From Cinclus cinclus (lineage: Eukaryota; Chordata; Aves; Passeriformes; Cinclidae): a stretch of DNA of 64,000 bases. The first letter of the stretch is position 1; each line of letters opens with the position of its first letter. The notes under the pieces were generated by a model. That model saw nothing but the letters and a program-made list of their open reading frames with translations. It was not told the origin of the DNA and did not search any database. Positions 45,501 through 59,740 of this stretch are shown piece by piece. The translations under genes were made by a program, and so were the position numbers. The stretch spans positions 26,654,631 through 26,718,630 of the forward strand of contig NC_085050.1 of assembly GCF_963662255.1 (NCBI RefSeq). The letters are read 5' to 3'.

Positions 45501-48335
45501 ATTTAAACCCGCTGTTCCTGTCCAAGTGCTGTGCTAAAGTCCTGAAGTACTAAAAACTCCTCTTGACTTCAGCAGAAGTGGAGCTTGATGAAAACTTTAC
45601 CAAGTGCTTTCATCACCTTTCAGAATTGTATTGCTACCTATAAAACAAATTTTAAAGATTCAGCTTTTACCACTTAAAGAAGAGTCAAACTTGAACGTTT
45701 TTTCCACACGAAAATGAGAAAGCACAAATTAGGGCATTTTCTTCATGGAAAATGTAGATTCTTAGCAACATTTGTACATTATTTTATCTACAGAAGTTGT
45801 ACATGAGGGAGCAAGCACAAGTAATGTGTATCAGTTGGGTATTTAGAAAGCAGCATAAGACCTGAGCATGAGCAGCTCTGAGCTTCATAGCTGCCTTTCA
45901 AGTCCATCCAAGACCACTCAAAGAACTAGCACTCTTGACCATTGATTTTGCCTCCTACTAATAAAATAAGGATAATGCAACTTTTTTACATTATGAATTG
46001 AGAACGTATATAATGAAGCTGCAGCAGGATCACTAAAAATATTCCTTATTTTGAACATTAACTTAATGAGCCTAAGGAAAGTCACAGCATATATACACAA
46101 AGACTCAAAAAATGCTGCAAAAATCATGTTATCTGTGACAAAAATAACAACTGCAAAGACAAAGGAATTCTTGAGGCATTGCAATTCTCTTTCTCATAGT
46201 ACCACACAATCCAGTATACTACATTTTTTCAAATTATGTAGGTACACATATAATTAATGTTAAGAATAAGCATTCAATCTATTGATTCATATGCTTTTCA
46301 TGTTGATTGTTCAGTCTTTTGATCACTGGATTATATTCAACAGGTATAACTAGTCTCCTGGAACTTAATATCGCAGCATTGTCTTTCCCTCCTACCATCC
46401 CCACCTATGCTATAAAAACTGTATGATGCAGTGAGCAAAATATGTTTGCAATGGGACAAGCGGGGTTGGTTTTTTAACAAGACTGACAGGATCGGCTTAA
46501 CCCGAATTCTTGCAGCTACAGACAGAAAAGCCTGACAGACAGAAACTTTGTATTTACACATACTTAGCATGCATTTGCTTTTAAAATAAAACTAATTACA
46601 ATATCTGCTATGTCACAGACTCAGCAAGCCAGCACTACTGGGAGCAGGTGTGAGGCTTCTATTGGCAAAAAGAAGTAACATGTGCCCGTAAGTGCCTAGA
46701 TATAATAAAAAGAGAACACTGTGTACAGTATCAAGATGTTTTCAACCCAAGGCTTGGGTTTACTACTGTGCTCTCCACTGGCATTTGAAATTATAGGAAA
46801 TAGTGGAGCTACTGTCTTTACACCATCTTATTCCCAGAACATGCTGTGGACAGCTATCCACAGGTCTAGCTGTGGTGGTGCTTGCCTCCGACTGCTGTGA
46901 CTCAAAAGTTGCACAAGATCTCTTTTAGGTCAGCATGAATATCTGAATTATATTGCTAATACATCTTGGTATGATATGTATATCATGCTCTAAACGCATC
47001 TTTGCTTCCTCATAGGGAAGGTCACAAAAAAGGGGGTCTCAGCACACCTCAGCAGTTGAAAAACCACAGAAATCCCTGTCAGATGTCTGTCTGAGAGTTA
47101 AGCAAATGTTTCTGCTGGTACAACTAAGTAGCTCCTTAAGGTGTCACAAATGTTTCCCATATTCTTATTAGATCTGATGTCTAATATTCAACAAGGACCC
47201 CAAATCAGCCCTATAAGTAAACTGCATTGCAGTCTTCTCTTTCACATGTATGATTGGAAGAGGGTGGATCAGAGGGACATCACAAGCCAGCTTTCAGAAC
47301 AAATCCCCCCAGACCCACTGGGCATGCAAAAATCTTCACTGCTTGTGTTTTATGGGTTCCACCCAGTTGAATATGAGATATTTCAGTGAGATATTTCACC
47401 CATCCATTAAAATAAACACACATTGAAAAAATATTTAAGGGCTTCAGAAAGTACAAATCCAGCCACAGCACAAGTATGGCTGGAATGTTGTTTATAGTCT
47501 CCTGAAAGCTCACATAGTAGGAAATGCTCACTTATGCTGTAAAAACTGTGAAAAAAAATTTTTTGAAAACTTTTGTAACAGAACTATCAGAAATACTTTT
47601 AACCTGAATTCCTTTACCTGAATCTGAAAAAAGCCCAATCCACTCACACTTCTCCCCACATAGGCACCTACAGGCAGTGCTGTGTTCAATGTCATGGAAA
47701 ACACCCAAGACAGCAGTGGTGTGGCTTCCCTTCTGCTGTATGCAGACCACTGTCAGTTCCTGCTTAGCAGGGGAGGCTGAAGGAGCTCACACCCTCACAC
47801 CTCAGTTTTCAGGAGTGCTCTAACCACTAGGGCTTCAGTTGGGATAAGGCTGATTTCTGTTCCTCCTGCTGAAGCTTATTCAGAGAGGTGAATTAAGAAA
47901 GAGAGAGACCAATGCTGCATCCAAATGAAAAACTGATACTGGTATAGAGAGGGAGAAACTGAGTCCTGCTTTAGAGTCTGCTGTGGTTTTCAGTTGAATT
48001 TGAGAGAGTTTCATAGGAAAGACACTCTCCTTAGTCCAGCCAGAATCTTAGGGAAAGTCTGGCAATACCATCAAGGCATGCAAGCCCACCTCCAGTCTGA
48101 AGCTGAAGAACTGGCCTTAGAGGCCTCAGATAGAGGCTGAGAACTTCCCTGAAAAGCTCTGTATTATTTTCTCAGATCACCAGGATATTACTGGTGAATC
48201 AATGAATAAAACACAAATTAGAGTGCAAGCAAGTATTCAACCTTGAAAGCCCTAAAGGACAAAAGATGCCTTCAGAAGTGGGTACCATATTACTAACAAC
48301 ACAAAATACATATCCCTGACAAAGAAAAGTACCAT

Positions 48336-48700
48336 AAAATCATAGAAGAGCTTAGACTGGAAGGGCCCACAACAGATCATCTTGTCCAACCTTTCATGGG
48401 AGAGGAAGCCTAGATGAGATTATCTAGCATCCTCTCCAAAACTTTAAGTGATAAAACTTTTATCTGAAGTGATAAAACTTAAGCATCTTGAAAAATTAAG
48501 TTGATGGGAAACCTACTGTATCCCTGGGGATGTTGTTCCAGTGAACAATATTACTCCCTGTGAAAAAAAGTAGGAGGAGAAAACAAGTTTTGCTCTGTAC
48601 CTTCCTTCAAACCAATTTTTCTCAGGCTGTTGCTCCTTCACATTTCTTTGCTTACAGATGTTACATGTTTCTTTAGGCTTCCTTAGTCACTTCTATGCTC
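48336..48700 (-). mobile_element. CR1 LINE fragment, diverged
   Basis: The plus strand starts with the reverse complement of a CR1 3' end (aaatcatagaagagcttaga, ctggaagggcccacaacaga, tcatcttgtccaacctttca). It is followed by more diverged sequence including 'ggatgttgttccagtg' and 'tctcaggctgttgctccttc'. The exact far end is uncertain. Confidence 0.75.
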
Positions 48701-48740
48701 TCAAATTTCATGCTATTTTTGCATCGTATAAATAAAAGAA

Positions 48741-49070
48741 GAACATAGAATGGTTGAAGTTGGAACTAATCTAAAAGACCATCTAGTCCCAACCCCACCT
48801 TCCATGGAAAGGGACACCTTTCACTAGACCAGGTTGCTCAAGGCCTTATCCATCCATCCTGTCCTTGAAAACTGCTGACACCTACAACCTCCCTGGGCAA
48901 GCTGTTCCAGTGTCTCACCATCCTCATAGTAAATAATTTCTTCCTTACATCTAACCTAGGTTTTGTTTCTTTCAATTTGTACCTGTTACTCCTTATCCTG
49001 TCACTACAGTCCCTGGCAGAGTCCCTCTCTGGCTTCTCTGTAGGCCCCATTAACAATGTTTTCTCACTGC
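48741..49070 (-). mobile_element. CR1 LINE fragment with remnant of ORF2 C-terminus
   Basis: A 5'-truncated CR1 on the minus strand. Its 3' end is at about 48741 (gaacatagaatggttgaagt). In one minus-strand frame (48838-49056) it still encodes the typical C-terminal tail of the CR1 reverse-transcriptase protein, [20 protein letters not shown] followed by PREVV. It is younger-looking than its neighbour 48336-48700, with which it lies in the same orientation 40 bp apart. It is not a host gene. Confidence 0.92.
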
Positions 49071-52000
49071 TTTTTTATCTTTAATTATTCCATTTTTAGA
49101 AAGCCCCTTCAGGATAAGAGGAGGTCATTTCTTCCTGTCCTGTTACAAAGCACATTAACTTTTGTATTAATCCAACTAGTATACTGGAAATACAATAAAA
49201 AAGCACGGAATGTTCTTTAGGAGGCTGCAGTTTCCTTTCCCTTTTACAACACTGCCGCCTTGGACATTTCAATATTCCAGCTCTAATGACTGGTCTTGCT
49301 TTCAGTTTTAAAATATAAATATCATGTGTACAGCTGGGCACCTAGAACATGGTGGGAAAACCTGAGCAGCAGGTTTGGAGTACCGAACCTCGAGCATGAG
49401 CTGCAATTATGCTTCCCTGGGTAACACAGGACAGTGGCCTTGCTCTTGCTGTCCTAGGAGAAGGAACATCCTGCTTGACCTTGCTGCTCCCACAAAATGG
49501 GTTGGGGCTGCTGTGTGACAGCCTGTCCTGAATTGAATCCAAACCGTGAATTCTGTGTGACAGTTTGTGGCATCTGGGTGACTCAGACAGCCTCTGTGCC
49601 TGAGGCTGTTCCAGCCCAGGCTGTGATTTTGTTAACGTCATAATTTAAGTAGACTTGGGTCTTGTTAGCAGTAATGATGGACTCCCTGAAGGAAAACCAA
49701 GGTGGCATTGGAAATGATGTCATTTCATTATCAGCTCTGAGATGGGGATAATTGCATCTGTCTTCTTAAAACTGAGATGACCCTGGTCCTTCAGAAGGCA
49801 GCTGGCAATCTAACTTCCAGCAGCATGATCATGCCATGGCTCATCATCTGCTAATTTTCATATCAAAGGCATCACTCAAGGTGACCCAAAACATCATCAA
49901 AAGACAGGATCTTCAGCTGGACACGTATACTAGTGTCCAGTGGACAGCACCATGCTGGGGGCATTGGATATGTTTGCAGCCCTGACTGAGACATACATCA
50001 AACAAATCCTACTTGCTTCATGTAAATATAACCACGGCACTCTGTTAATGCAGCTGGCTTGACAAGACATATAAGAGAGAGAAATCTTACAGATACAATG
50101 AGAAGTTTCCCAATGGTTACTAAATATCCACCTCAGTCTGACATGGACACTGAGGATTAAAAAAAAGTCGGTAGGCAGACTAAACAAAATTCATAGTGCA
50201 TTTAAATATTTATATTAGAAATTGAGACATGGGTTCCTGTTGCAGTAATTTTTCACAGCGTGAAAAACAGACCAGTGGTTTGCAGTTTACCTATTTACCT
50301 ATCTTCAGCTTCTGAGAGGCTTCTTTTACTGCCCTGAAGCAAGTGTGCTTCCTGAAGGGCAATGCCAGATACTCAGCACTGTGTGTTTACAAGAGTGCAA
50401 TACAGAGAGAAAAGGACGAAGAAGAAAGGTAAATAAATACCTAACAATTAGGGATTGTAAACAGAACCGCCTCGTGGCAAATTATTTTCTTTTTCTTTAA
50501 AAGCTAATTGAAGATGCTACAGCACCGTGTTGCAGAGTTTTCTGCATACTTAGGTACTGGCATTAAGATGAACTTCCAAAATGGAGCACAAAGTATTCCG
50601 TAAAGGTTAACTGCATTCAGTTTACAGAGGTGGGGCTGCTTCCTAGGAGTTGTCTGAACAGGGAAGTACATGATTACTGTGGTGCTTGTGGAATGATACC
50701 TCAGGCATGCTATGTATATTGTATGTGTAGACACACACATCTGAGATAGCTTCCCTAGAGACATCCCCCTTCCAGAATGAGAGCATTCACCAGAGAAGCT
50801 ATCCTAGAATAAGAATAGTATTGTCACTTCGCAACTAACTTTATTATGGATTGCCTTCTCTGTATGTTCAAACCACCCTTTCAGGATAATTCCTGCCCTT
50901 CCTTCACCACCCTTTCTTCTGGATGCCAAATGCTTCATCGTTCAAGCTTCATCGTGTCTCAAAGAGACCCAGGGTCTACCTCTCAGTATGCAACATCTTG
51001 AAAACTAGTTGCCAAGTTTGCTTTGTTTAATATGTAATAAAAAGTCTTTTTTGCTTATAATGGGTTTTTATTCGCTGTCTCCCACTACACAGGATTTGGC
51101 TCTTTAAACCACTGTAGCACAGAAAGCACTAAGAGTTAAAGCATCACCACAAAGCCCTAACTGTAGAAAGAGCACTTTCATTCCCTTGGAATGTTTAGTA
51201 AAAAGGAGAGAGAAGAATGAAAGTAACACCTTCTAAAAGCACAAAAGAGCTTGGGACTTTGAACATCATGCGTTACTAAATATGTCACTGCATCCATATG
51301 TTGCAAAAGACGCAGAATCATGAGTCACCTGAACTTCTGTGCCCAGCCTGACAACTCACCAATGGCTTGCAAAGGTAAGGATCATTTCTCTGCAATGTGA
51401 CTTTTTTAGAAGACCTGGAAGAAGCATTCTTTGCAAAGCAGCCAGAAGGGAGGGGAGGAAAACATCAGCAACTGCTTCCCTGGCACAGGGGACTGTAAGC
51501 AGTGCAGCTGCTCTTTTTGGAAATGTCAGAGAGGAAGAAAAAAGGTGCTGAGGGAGTTGTCATCATCAGAAAGTATAATAGGTGGTTCCAGAATAATGCT
51601 TCACATGGTCATAAGCTTTTCTCAAAAACGTTGCTCAGGAAGCCCTGGCCTGACTAACTTTCCTAATAGCAAACACTACTTGAAAAACAGACATGTAAAT
51701 TATAAAATTACTTATCATCCAGTTTCTCTTTTTCTCTGATAAAGGAGAGCATAGCTGTGGCTCACTGTAGATGCTGCAGCAGAGATAACCCTATATGAGC
51801 TCTCTCCTGCACAGTCACAGCCACATCTACAGAATGTCACGGGAGGATTTCAGGTAATACCTATGACTCTAGCTCTCTTCCCGTGTCTGCCCCCTTGGGC
51901 CAGTTGTCCCAGAGAAAACAGCACATTCTCTTTGTTCCTGGGTTCTGCAGAAAGTCACACACCTTCAGAGGCAAAAGAGTATCTCAAAGTTGTTTTGAAG

Positions 52001-53356
52001 TACTGCCAGTGTATGCCCATACAGCAAGCCAAAGCAGGTGTCAGATGGACATGCACTCTCTCCTGTCCTCCTTTGTATCCACAGCCTGCCCAGGAAGGAG
52101 GATGGGGACAGACAGAGGAAGGTGTGTCACATGGTACCACACCCCACTCTCAGGCACTGCCAGGAGATATTTTTTTCCATGAGGAAAAGAATCACATGGA
52201 AGATTTTGAATTAAGAAACTGTAAGCCCAGACTTTCCCTTCAGACAACAGAAAAAAACCACCAAACCTGAACCCTCTGCTTCCCTATGCCTGGCACACTG
52301 AGGTGAAATGGATACATCAAACTGATTCCTGCTTCATCCCCATCGCTGTGGTCAATGAGAGATGGTGAGAGGGGACCAGGATTAATCCTTAGCCTATAGC
52401 TATGCTGTACAGCTTCTTCAGTAATTTGAAAGACTGGCTGCAAGCCTGTTTACCCCTAAACCCCTTGAAGCTTTCTGTGGCTCCATGCGTGGGCCTTACA
52501 AAGATTTACAAGTTTCAGAGCTGGAGACAAACAGGCACCTTTCCACGCCCTGGCCCTTCAGCAGCACATCTGACTATTCAGCAGTGGGTCAGTTTTAACA
52601 CAAGTCCTGCTACTCTCCTGAAGACATGCTTCTCCAAAGGGACTTTCCGGTCAGGGATAAAGTCACGGGATTTGTGTTTGCCAATGCAGGGAGATAAATT
52701 TTAAAAAACTTAAAAGAAAAAAAAAAGAAGTGTGAGAAAAGTCACTGCTTTTAAAGATCTGTTGTCATCCAACTACTATTGTCACAAGGCACAGAAGTGC
52801 AGTCTGAGGGTTTACAAAGCTCCCACTCAGGGGTGTGTATATTTTGAGGGAGGGAGTGGTTGTCACAAAGACTGCAGAAGCTGGAGTCCATGACATGTTA
52901 TTTATATTGTTTCAACTCATTCTCCCACATGCCCTCGAGGGATGTTCTGCTTTTCAAAATTGGTGTTTCTGCTAAAGAGTGCATGGTGTGAATTAGTGTG
53001 GTTAGATGCTCCTTTCTCAAAAATGTGGTTTTGGATCCCTACTATTCTATCTCTCTGCTCTATAGGTGTGGAAAGCATTTTTCCCATGTATGCAAAACCT
53101 TGCTTTCTTCCAAATTGATTCAAACTAAATCCAACAGTGTAATTTGTTGAAGTCAGTGGAGTAATACCTGTATAGACCTAAGTTAATTGAGGTAAAAATC
53201 AAGCAGGTTGATATGGTTGTTTTCATAACTTCTTGCATAGCAGCCTCTGTCTGGATACTGGAGTAGCAGACAGAACAACTAGAGCAAGGTTCTGGAACTA
53301 AACAAATCAACTAAGCAAGAGGAATTGAATTACACAGGGAGAGAACTTATGACCCC

Positions 53357-53370
53357 TTTTTTTTTTTTTT
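53357..53370. repeat. T14 homopolymer run
   Basis: A short T tract in the LNX1 intron. A similar T14 lies at 39947-39960. Confidence 0.95.
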
Positions 53371-54245
53371 GGCTTATTTTATTCTCACCATTTGCAGTAG
53401 GTTTCATAGGACAGTTTGCAACTCTTTTAAGAATTTCAGTCCAGATGGTAATTTAACTAGGCAGAGGATCAGTTGATAAAACTGATTAGATGTCAGCTCT
53501 TCAGCTGAGCTATTTCCATGGCCTGCCTTAACCTATGTTTAGTCTAACAGATAAATGTTTAGAATTCACCAAGACTGCTGAAGTGAAAGCAGTGTAAAGG
53601 GAGTCTTAGCAAATCTGGTCAACCCATAAAGATTTCCTTGCCTTTAGCATTCAGCTCCACATGTTTTTCTGGAGTTAAGTTCTACAGCTTAAATTCACAA
53701 TGCATTACTCATAACATTAATTCACAAATTTAAAGTAAGAAACATAATCAGCTCAGAGTTTTGCAGTGCTGTAACTGTGCAAGGTAATAGAGAGCACATG
53801 GCATGGTGTCTTCAGCACCATTGGAGTCAACCACAAAGGTCCTTGGCAGATCAACTCAGCCAGTTTCTCTCCTCTCCTTCAACAAGAGAAACATTCAAGT
53901 GAATCATCCTTTCACTGACTGTTTCGCTATCACACAGATGAGAAGGATGCAGACAGGGTCTTGCCACCACTACAACAATGAGGACATGGCTTGTGCAGCC
54001 TTAACAGAAGTGTCTATCAATGGATTGATTGAGCCTCCCAACTTCAAGTGGTTTTGAAATTACAGTTGGTGATCTCTATTTGCAGTTCAACCCAAGGGCA
54101 CCTAATATTTTTAAACCAGTTCAGTTCTCCTTTAGCCGACAGAGGAAACATGTTACTGTCATGCTATTCAGTGTTCAAAGCCACATTTCCCTGGTAACCT
54201 TGATCATTTGGTATGGCTGAACCTAGTGAGGCAGAAGTGTGGGAG

Positions 54246-54266
54246 AGGCAAGAGGCAAGAGGCAAG
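54246..54266. repeat. (AGGCAAG)3 tandem repeat
   Basis: Three exact 7-bp units within a purine-rich stretch. Confidence 0.95.
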
Positions 54267-54899
54267 AGAAGAGGTGTAAAGAAAACAGGAATTGAGAGGA
54301 AACAAGAGAAAGACCAAGATTTTGTGTAGCTGGGAGCAGTCACATGGAAAATGGCTAATGAAACCAAAACACAGCCTGGTACTGGTGATGACAGAGTCTA
54401 AATGAGTTTTACAAGTCTTGTCAAGAGAACCCACAGAAGAACCTATTTAAAGACTCAAACCTGCCTCTTTTCTTAAAAGATAAATAGGGCAGAAGCAGCC
54501 AATCCATACTTGGCAGGTAGTCAGACAGTTTACATAACACTGTAAAAAGATAAGCACCTATTTAAGAGCAAACTGTTATTTTTACCCAACATGCAAACAA
54601 ATCAAACACTTTCATTACAGGCTAAACCCTTTTTACTGTCGTGAGCTCTCTTGGAGTTGAAAAGCACCACAGGGCACAAAATCACTACGGTATTTTTTGT
54701 GTTGGTTGTCAACCTCTGTTTGCTGGAGATTTGAAAAACAGAGGAGACATAGCACAGGAAGATCATGGCAACAATTAGCAGCCCTTAACAAAAAGCAAAT
54801 CTGTGAAATGCATTTCAGCTCTAAGAAAGAGACTGTTAACCTCTCTGCAAAAACTGACTTAGCAAAAATATGGAGCATATAACTTAGCATCTGCTGGCA

Positions 54900-54932
54900 G
54901 GAGAGGAGAGGACAGGAGAGGACAGGACATGA
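54900..54932. repeat. GA-rich short tandem repeat
   Basis: Two copies of ggagaggaca plus partial units, almost all purine on the plus strand. Confidence 0.85.
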
Positions 54933-57900
54933 CATTTTGTTGTGAGGTAAATGGAACAGGAGCAAATGTTTTTTTTTAATATCTGGATTACAGCTCATAA
55001 GCTCCAGAAGGGGGTTACTCGGTCTTGGCCTCCCCTCATGAATTTCTTTTGGTCATTTGGGTCACTTCACTATTATTTGAGCCTAGATTATATAAAAAGG
55101 CAGATCTGAAAGACTGCATTTGTTTGCTTTCTCAGCTCAACCTATTAAGTGCAAGTTTATACGTATACAATATATCTTATTAGATGCTGTGTCCTGTTTT
55201 GATTTCTTCTCTTCTGATTTATTTTGAACTCAAAGACCATAACTGTAAGTGCCTTCAAACTTACAGATACTTAGGCTACTGGGGAAAGAGCAAAAAAAAG
55301 TGAAATGCAGCAACCATTACTGTCCAAATTCATTACACTCATACCTTGGAAGAATAAAACAAAAACGTACTGGAATTTAATCTCCTCTGAGGGCAGACAC
55401 TGAAAGCAGCACGTTTGCTAGAAACAGCACACATTCAATCCACTAAAATTCAAGATATGCAAAATTTAAATGCCATCTAAAAATGGACAGTAAGAAAATT
55501 TACAGACATGGCACCAAGGAAAGTACATTTGTCTGGCCATATCCTTGACCCATGACAGCACGACACAGGCAGAAAGCAGATGTTGAGAACACAGCATTCC
55601 CCCAGCACTGGGGGCTGTGTAAGATGTGCAAGATTCTGCCAATCTAATGGCAGGGTCCATGCTGACACAGGGAGGCACAAGGATGACATGGGTCACAGTA
55701 GATACTACTGGGCATCCACAGCAGAACCTTCTCAGCACAGCTAAGCTGATTTACTAATATTATTAGCATCAATATTTCCATCACAATCTGGGTTGGAGCA
55801 AAGCAGCAGCAACTGGCACTTTCAATTCTGTATCCCCTCAACAGATCCCAGTGGCAACCCCAGGCATAGCAACGCACAGCAGTACCAAGAACAAAAAAAG
55901 GAAACACCAGTATATACACACTGCATTTGAAAAATAATCTTATTCATCCTTTTTCCAGCAGTGCCATCTTCCTGCTGTAAAAACAAATCAGGTAGTAATG
56001 CCTGAAGGAGAGATGGGCCAACTGTTTAAATCAGAACCAGAGGTGACGCTCCTTTGGGAGCTGACAAGGGCAAGCCACAACAAACTCCTGGGATTTCTGC
56101 TCCCACTGCAAAACCTGCCTGGCAAAGGGCTGAGTTGCAACATGTGCTTTTCATACAGAGCACTTATTTCTGATGTAATTTAGTCTCTTGGCAGGAGATG
56201 TTCATACATGTCAAGCAAAACAGCCTTGCTCATCCATATCAACCTACACATCCTCAAATAATAGCTGCAGCACAGCTTATTCTCTGCTTCCAGTGGTCTC
56301 CCATGGATCACGGGACAGATTGGTTAATCATGCCTATCTCCTCTCCACAAGAGCCTGCTCCACAAGGGATGCTTTCTGACCTTTCATACTGTTGAATTAT
56401 AAAAACCACAAGTGAAGAGGTCTCTGTGGATGTTTCTATGACACCATCCCACTACTCCTTTTTACATGGGAAAGAAAGTTAAAACCAGTGGAATATCACC
56501 AGTGCTAAATGATTAAAAATAACATAACAGTAACGCTTATCACACATGGGAGGAGAAAGAAAATACCTGAATTATGCTTTCAAAATTAGTACTGTCTATT
56601 CTTAATAAAACACAAAAAAACTCAGGCCATAAGTTTACTAATCTTATCCATTCAGTAAGTTCTGCAGAGGAGAAAGGAGAATAGAACACTTGGAGCATAT
56701 TTCCCCTGCCTTCTATTGAAGAGGTAGCTAAATTATTGAAATTCTACATTAAAGATATATTGCACACTGTCTAGTGAATGATGGGACTGCAATGCGTAAT
56801 ATAGAGAGAGTGTAAGCTCACAATACATGCACATGAAATGACTTGCTGATCTAAAACACTTCCTGCCAACATGATTTCAAGAGAGCTGAGGAGAGAAAAA
56901 CAAGTTACAAAGTAATACATTAATGATTGAATTTTGTAGCTGAAATTTATAGATCTAAAGGCATTTTATTCACTTACTTTATATTATTCAGGTAAATAAT
57001 AAGCAGTCAGTTAGTAGAAGAGCAAAATAAAATTAAGATGGCTGCAGTAACTGAAAATATCTTGTCTTAGCCTGCTTCATACCATGTGTCACAGCAATGT
57101 TATGGAGCAAGACAATTTCATTAACACAGAGGAATCAATGGTGATTTCTTACTCCTCTCCCAGGTATTCTCTATACTCAGCCCAGTGCCTTGATAAAAAG
57201 AGAGAATGGGAGCAGATACAGACAGTGGCAACGTGTCATTGTTACAAACCTGGTTGTCTGCCTGCACTGCTGAGGAGAACAAGACTTTATCAATAAAATT
57301 TGAGGATGCTACCAGCAGAAATCCAATCAAAATGACAAAGAAACTTCCTGAATATATGACTTGACTTGCCCACTGTTACAGTCAGCCTCCTTTCTTTCAT
57401 ATGGGGACAAAATATTGTAGAACATGTAAAAGTTATGGATGATTTACAGATTTTTTTCTTTGTGCAGAAGTTTCACATCTGTTGAAATCTCCAGCCGTTT
57501 CACTGGGCTGCTGCTGAACTTGCCTTGGTCCGTATTCAAAATCTGTTGTCAATCAATACATTAAATGAATGGATACAGCATGTTCTAGGGAGAGCCCAAG
57601 GATTCTCTGGTGAAATGCAGTCTTTACCAGCTGCAACTTGGCTAAGGCTAAGGGGTTCATTCAGCTTTTTAAAATGTTACGAATTATTTCATTATCTTAA
57701 TCCCTAAACAGAGTTCAGATCCAAACCAGGAATTCTTTGGTGGTAGTGGGGATTTAATCATGACATGTGACATGTCACTGACTAACAGATACCTCCAACT
57801 GAGGCGCCAGCTCAACATAGAGGGTCCAGCCTGGACGTTTCTTTTGAGATGAGAAACTCCAAGAAGTCACCTGCACGTTGCCACACAGCAACTAGCAATT

Positions 57901-59610
57901 AGTCCAACATTGCTGGTGATGTTACTACAAAACCTCTGGGTTTGTGTCCTGTGCTTGTTGGCATCCTTGTGTACCCAGTTACTCCATGGATCAGGGAGGC
58001 AGTTCAGACATGCTACCACATGCCAAAATGCAGAAAATCTGTTCTAGTTCCTGAACAATAGCTCTTATTGTGGAGAAGGACATGAAATATAGCTGGCTAC
58101 TCTGTGGACTGAAGACCTTGTAGGCAGATTCCCCCAAAAGGTCAAGAGTGTTAAAGATATTCAAGAAGACCCTAAGACCTACTAGTCTGCTTCCCTGCAG
58201 TGTAACAAGCTGCCTCGTGGCTGATCTCAGTACCAGTGTTCAGAGCAGGATTTAATCTACGACAGGCATAAGAGCTCTGCAAGAGCAGTGCTTATCCTCA
58301 CGTTGCAGGACAGACCAGTTCTGGCAGATTTGTCAGAGAAATAGCTCAAGGAAAAATATCCTTGTCATGCTGCCAGTGCCAGTGTTAAACTAGGTTAATT
58401 GTCAGAGAGATGCGGAGGTCGGCCAAACTTGCAGCATACGGCCCATGTGGCTGAATGGCAGACAAGAAACCAGAGTCTGCTGCTTGTGAGTAATCACTGA
58501 CCTCCTGCAAGTCCTACCACCTCATTCCTTCCTCCTACCCCACCAGACCTTCGGTGCTTTGCCCTCTTTGGTCCCCATTCCACGGCCTGTTTTGAGGGAG
58601 CCTCCAAATGGGTTAAAGGTTTAACCCCTCCATGCTCCTCTTACATGGGCCAGGTATGTAAGCACCCTTCTTTAGAGCAACTTACAGAAAAATCAAACAC
58701 AATTGAGACATAAGTCATTCATGAAAAGAAATCTTTCTGCCAACCATAATCGTTGCATTGCCTTTCCATCTTGGCAGGGTTTTAGTAGTTTTTTGGCTGG
58801 CTCAGGTTTTACCTTTGGCAACAAAATGTCTTTTTTGAGATAGACGCTGGCCAATGTCAGCCTTTTCCAAAGGTGTGAGAAACCTTGAGAAAACAGTCCA
58901 GAAGAATAAAGGGTCTAATTCTGATTTCAAATGTGTGCGGTAGCTGTGAATGGAGTAAAGGTAACTTTCTTGCATGCATAGTAGGAAATGAAGCAGGATC
59001 TTTCTCAATCTATAACTAAAAGGTCAATATTCCTTACACGCAAAATTCCCAGGCAGAACCAGAAAAATCTTAATGCTCTCATGGGGTTTTTGGTTTCTGG
59101 AGCTGTCCTAGACAAATTTATTTCTGGACCTAGAATCACAGCACTGGGAAAAAAATTGCTAATCAGTAACACTTAATCATACCACAGAAACTCAGCACTC
59201 TTTAAGCTGTGCAGAGGAGCCAGGAAGGATGTGCTGGTGAGGAAAGGTACCATCTCTGTGAGAGGGTGGCAGAAGATGGGACAGAAACCCAGGCCCCACT
59301 GTGCTGCTAAAGGAGTGCAATGAATCTTTGGCCAAAGAGTCACCAGACCCAGACATCTACAGCCAATTAAAGTACAACTTTCTGCTGCAGTCCTACACTG
59401 ACACAAAACACTCTTGAATGCAACACAATATATTTTAAAAATTCAGTTTGGGCACTTCAAAACAAAGAGTTTAGATTACAACTCTTTTTGTACTTTTAAC
59501 AATAATACAGCATATTTGCAATTCACCTACATGAAATTCTACTTGAGGGCTTTCTGGGCTTATTTGTACTAACATTTCAAGGTTCCCTGTGCAAATCTAA
59601 AGTCTGGAAA

Positions 59611-59740
59611 TACAAAGGAGGACAATAGAGGCAGGACCAAAGCATGAAAGAGGAGGGGAATAAACAAAGGTAAGGACCAGAAGAGGGATGAAGCAGAGGA
59701 CAAAAGTAGAAGGACAAGGGAGAGAGCTGGTGGAGTGGAG
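59611..59740. repeat. Purine-rich low-complexity tract
   Basis: About 130 bp in which most plus-strand bases are A or G, with recurring agg/gga/aaag words. No tandem unit is clear. Confidence 0.6.

Noticed and set aside
48838..49056. A 72-codon frame ending in [15 protein letters not shown] sequence
   Set aside because: This is the C-terminal remnant of the CR1 reverse transcriptase, not a host gene; it is annotated as a mobile element.
51863..52270. 135-codon plus-strand frame
   Set aside because: A second frame of similar length overlaps it, and there is no recognisable domain or splice context.
58802..59008. Minus-strand frame with LLHFLL... and SEL, superficially like the human p70 N-terminus
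   Set aside because: Order and spacing do not match, and there is no in-phase donor after the SEL residues.
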